Shown: piece after piece, positions 5,042-5,439 of the stretch
Position numbering within the stretch: position 1 is the first letter of the stretch
How the letters are laid out: each line of letters opens with the position of its first letter
DNA from: Puniceicoccales bacterium
GTDB taxonomy: Bacteria; Verrucomicrobiota; Verrucomicrobiia; Opitutales; Oceanipulchritudinaceae
DNA: 5,439 nt
Direction of reading: 5' to 3'
NCBI GenBank assembly: GCA_030595525.1
Contig: JAUVDD010000132.1
Span: 1-5,439, forward strand
Notes under the pieces: generated by a model
Seen by the model: only the letters and a program-made list of their open reading frames with translations
What the model was told of the DNA's origin: nothing
The model's database searches: none
Made by a program: the position numbers and the translations under genes

Positions 5042-5439
5042 TTATTTAACAAAATACGGTTTGAGCACATCACGCGCTACCTTCAAGCACTGTTTTCGCG
5101 ACTGGAGGCTGTCTTCAAACGCGCGATCCTCTGCCTCAATGCAGACTGGGCCCTGATAGCCGGTGTCCGTCAACACAGAAAAGAATTTGCCCCAATTGAC
5201 GTCCCCCATCCCGGGGAGCTTGGGCACATGGAATTCCAATGGCCTGGCCAGAATCCCGACTGAATCCAGCCGGTCCTTGTCGACCCGGCAATCCTTTGCA
5301 TGAACGTGAAAGATTCGGTCAGCAAACTCCTTCAATGGCGCAATGTAATCCATTTGCTGCCACACCATGTGCGATGGATCGTAATTCAGACCAAAGTTTT
5401 CGATGGGATTGCCTCGAACATCCTTCGCCAGATGGCCGG
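5042..5439 (-). CDS. Xylose isomerase-like TIM-barrel sugar isomerase/epimerase, N-terminus cut by window edge
   Basis: The C-terminal 131 complete residues of a protein of the xylose isomerase-like TIM-barrel superfamily (AP endonuclease family 2 / sugar phosphate isomerase-epimerase). The frame is open to the right edge; the ATG at 5368 is internal, because the conserved stretch GLNYDPSH lies upstream of it. Likely divalent-metal ligands and active-site positions, numbered from the first whole codon, are D20 and H23 in NYDPSH, H46 in FHVHAKD, and E101 in CIEAED. The GMGDVNW motif at 76-82 is common in this superfamily. About half the protein, including the first metal Glu, is outside the window. 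It sits directly upstream of the GH10 gene on the same strand (27 bases), suggesting co-transcription and a role in epimerising or isomerising a sugar from the same glycan. Members range from ketose epimerases to inosose-type enzymes, so the reaction is undecided. The segment present shows no membrane helix. Confidence 0.88.
   Translation of the reverse strand, partial: GHLAKDVRGNPIENFGLNYDPSHMVWQQMDYIAPLKEFADRIFHVHAKDCRVDKDRLDSVGILARPLEFHVPKLPGMGDVNWGKFFSVLTDTGYQGPVCIEAEDRAFEDSLQSRKQCLKVARDVLKPYFVK

Noticed and set aside
5042..5368. A complete small gene starting at ATG 5368
   Set aside because: The frame stays open to the right edge, and the conserved metal-site stretch NYDPSH is coded upstream of this ATG, so it is an internal Met of a larger TIM-barrel protein.

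Overview
This window looks like a piece of a glycan-degradation locus from a free-living, probably aquatic bacterium. The combination of a secreted S1-type sulfatase, a secreted GH10 glycosidase, a ROK-type sugar kinase, a SIS-domain sugar-phosphate isomerase, a DeoC-type aldolase and a xylose-isomerase-like TIM barrel is what one sees in Verrucomicrobiota, Lentisphaerota, Planctomycetota and, less often, Bacteroidota. I lean towards the PVC group (Opitutae-like Verrucomicrobiota) from the style of the GH10, sulfatase and DeoC proteins, but this is an inference from protein flavour. Base composition appears moderate and even across the window. I see no tRNA, rRNA, insertion sequence or CRISPR array.

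Layout, left to right: (1) 1-755, minus, ROK kinase, cut by the left edge; (2) 861-1427, plus, SIS isomerase; (3) 1471-2934, minus, secreted sulfatase; (4) 3030-3743, plus, DeoC-like aldolase; (5) 3761-5014, minus, secreted GH10 enzyme; (6) 5042-5439, minus, TIM-barrel sugar isomerase/epimerase, cut by the right edge. The strands alternate. This gives two short divergent intergenic regions (756-860 and 2935-3029) and two tight convergent junctions (43 and 17 bases). Only the last two genes can be co-transcribed (TIM barrel then GH10, 27 bases apart, with a clear ribosome binding site for GH10).

Working model (inference): the exported sulfatase and GH10 enzyme trim a sulfated, possibly xylan-like polysaccharide outside the cytoplasm. 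The four leaderless enzymes (kinase, SIS isomerase, TIM isomerase/epimerase, aldolase) then process a released monosaccharide by isomerisation, phosphorylation and aldol cleavage. DeoC has no nucleoside-salvage neighbours here, so its substrate may not be deoxyribose 5-phosphate. The two divergent intergenic regions share an unusual split motif (TTGGCAAT plus ATTCCAG), and the one upstream of the SIS gene also holds a 7-bp-arm inverted repeat. These are the best non-coding leads for a common regulator.
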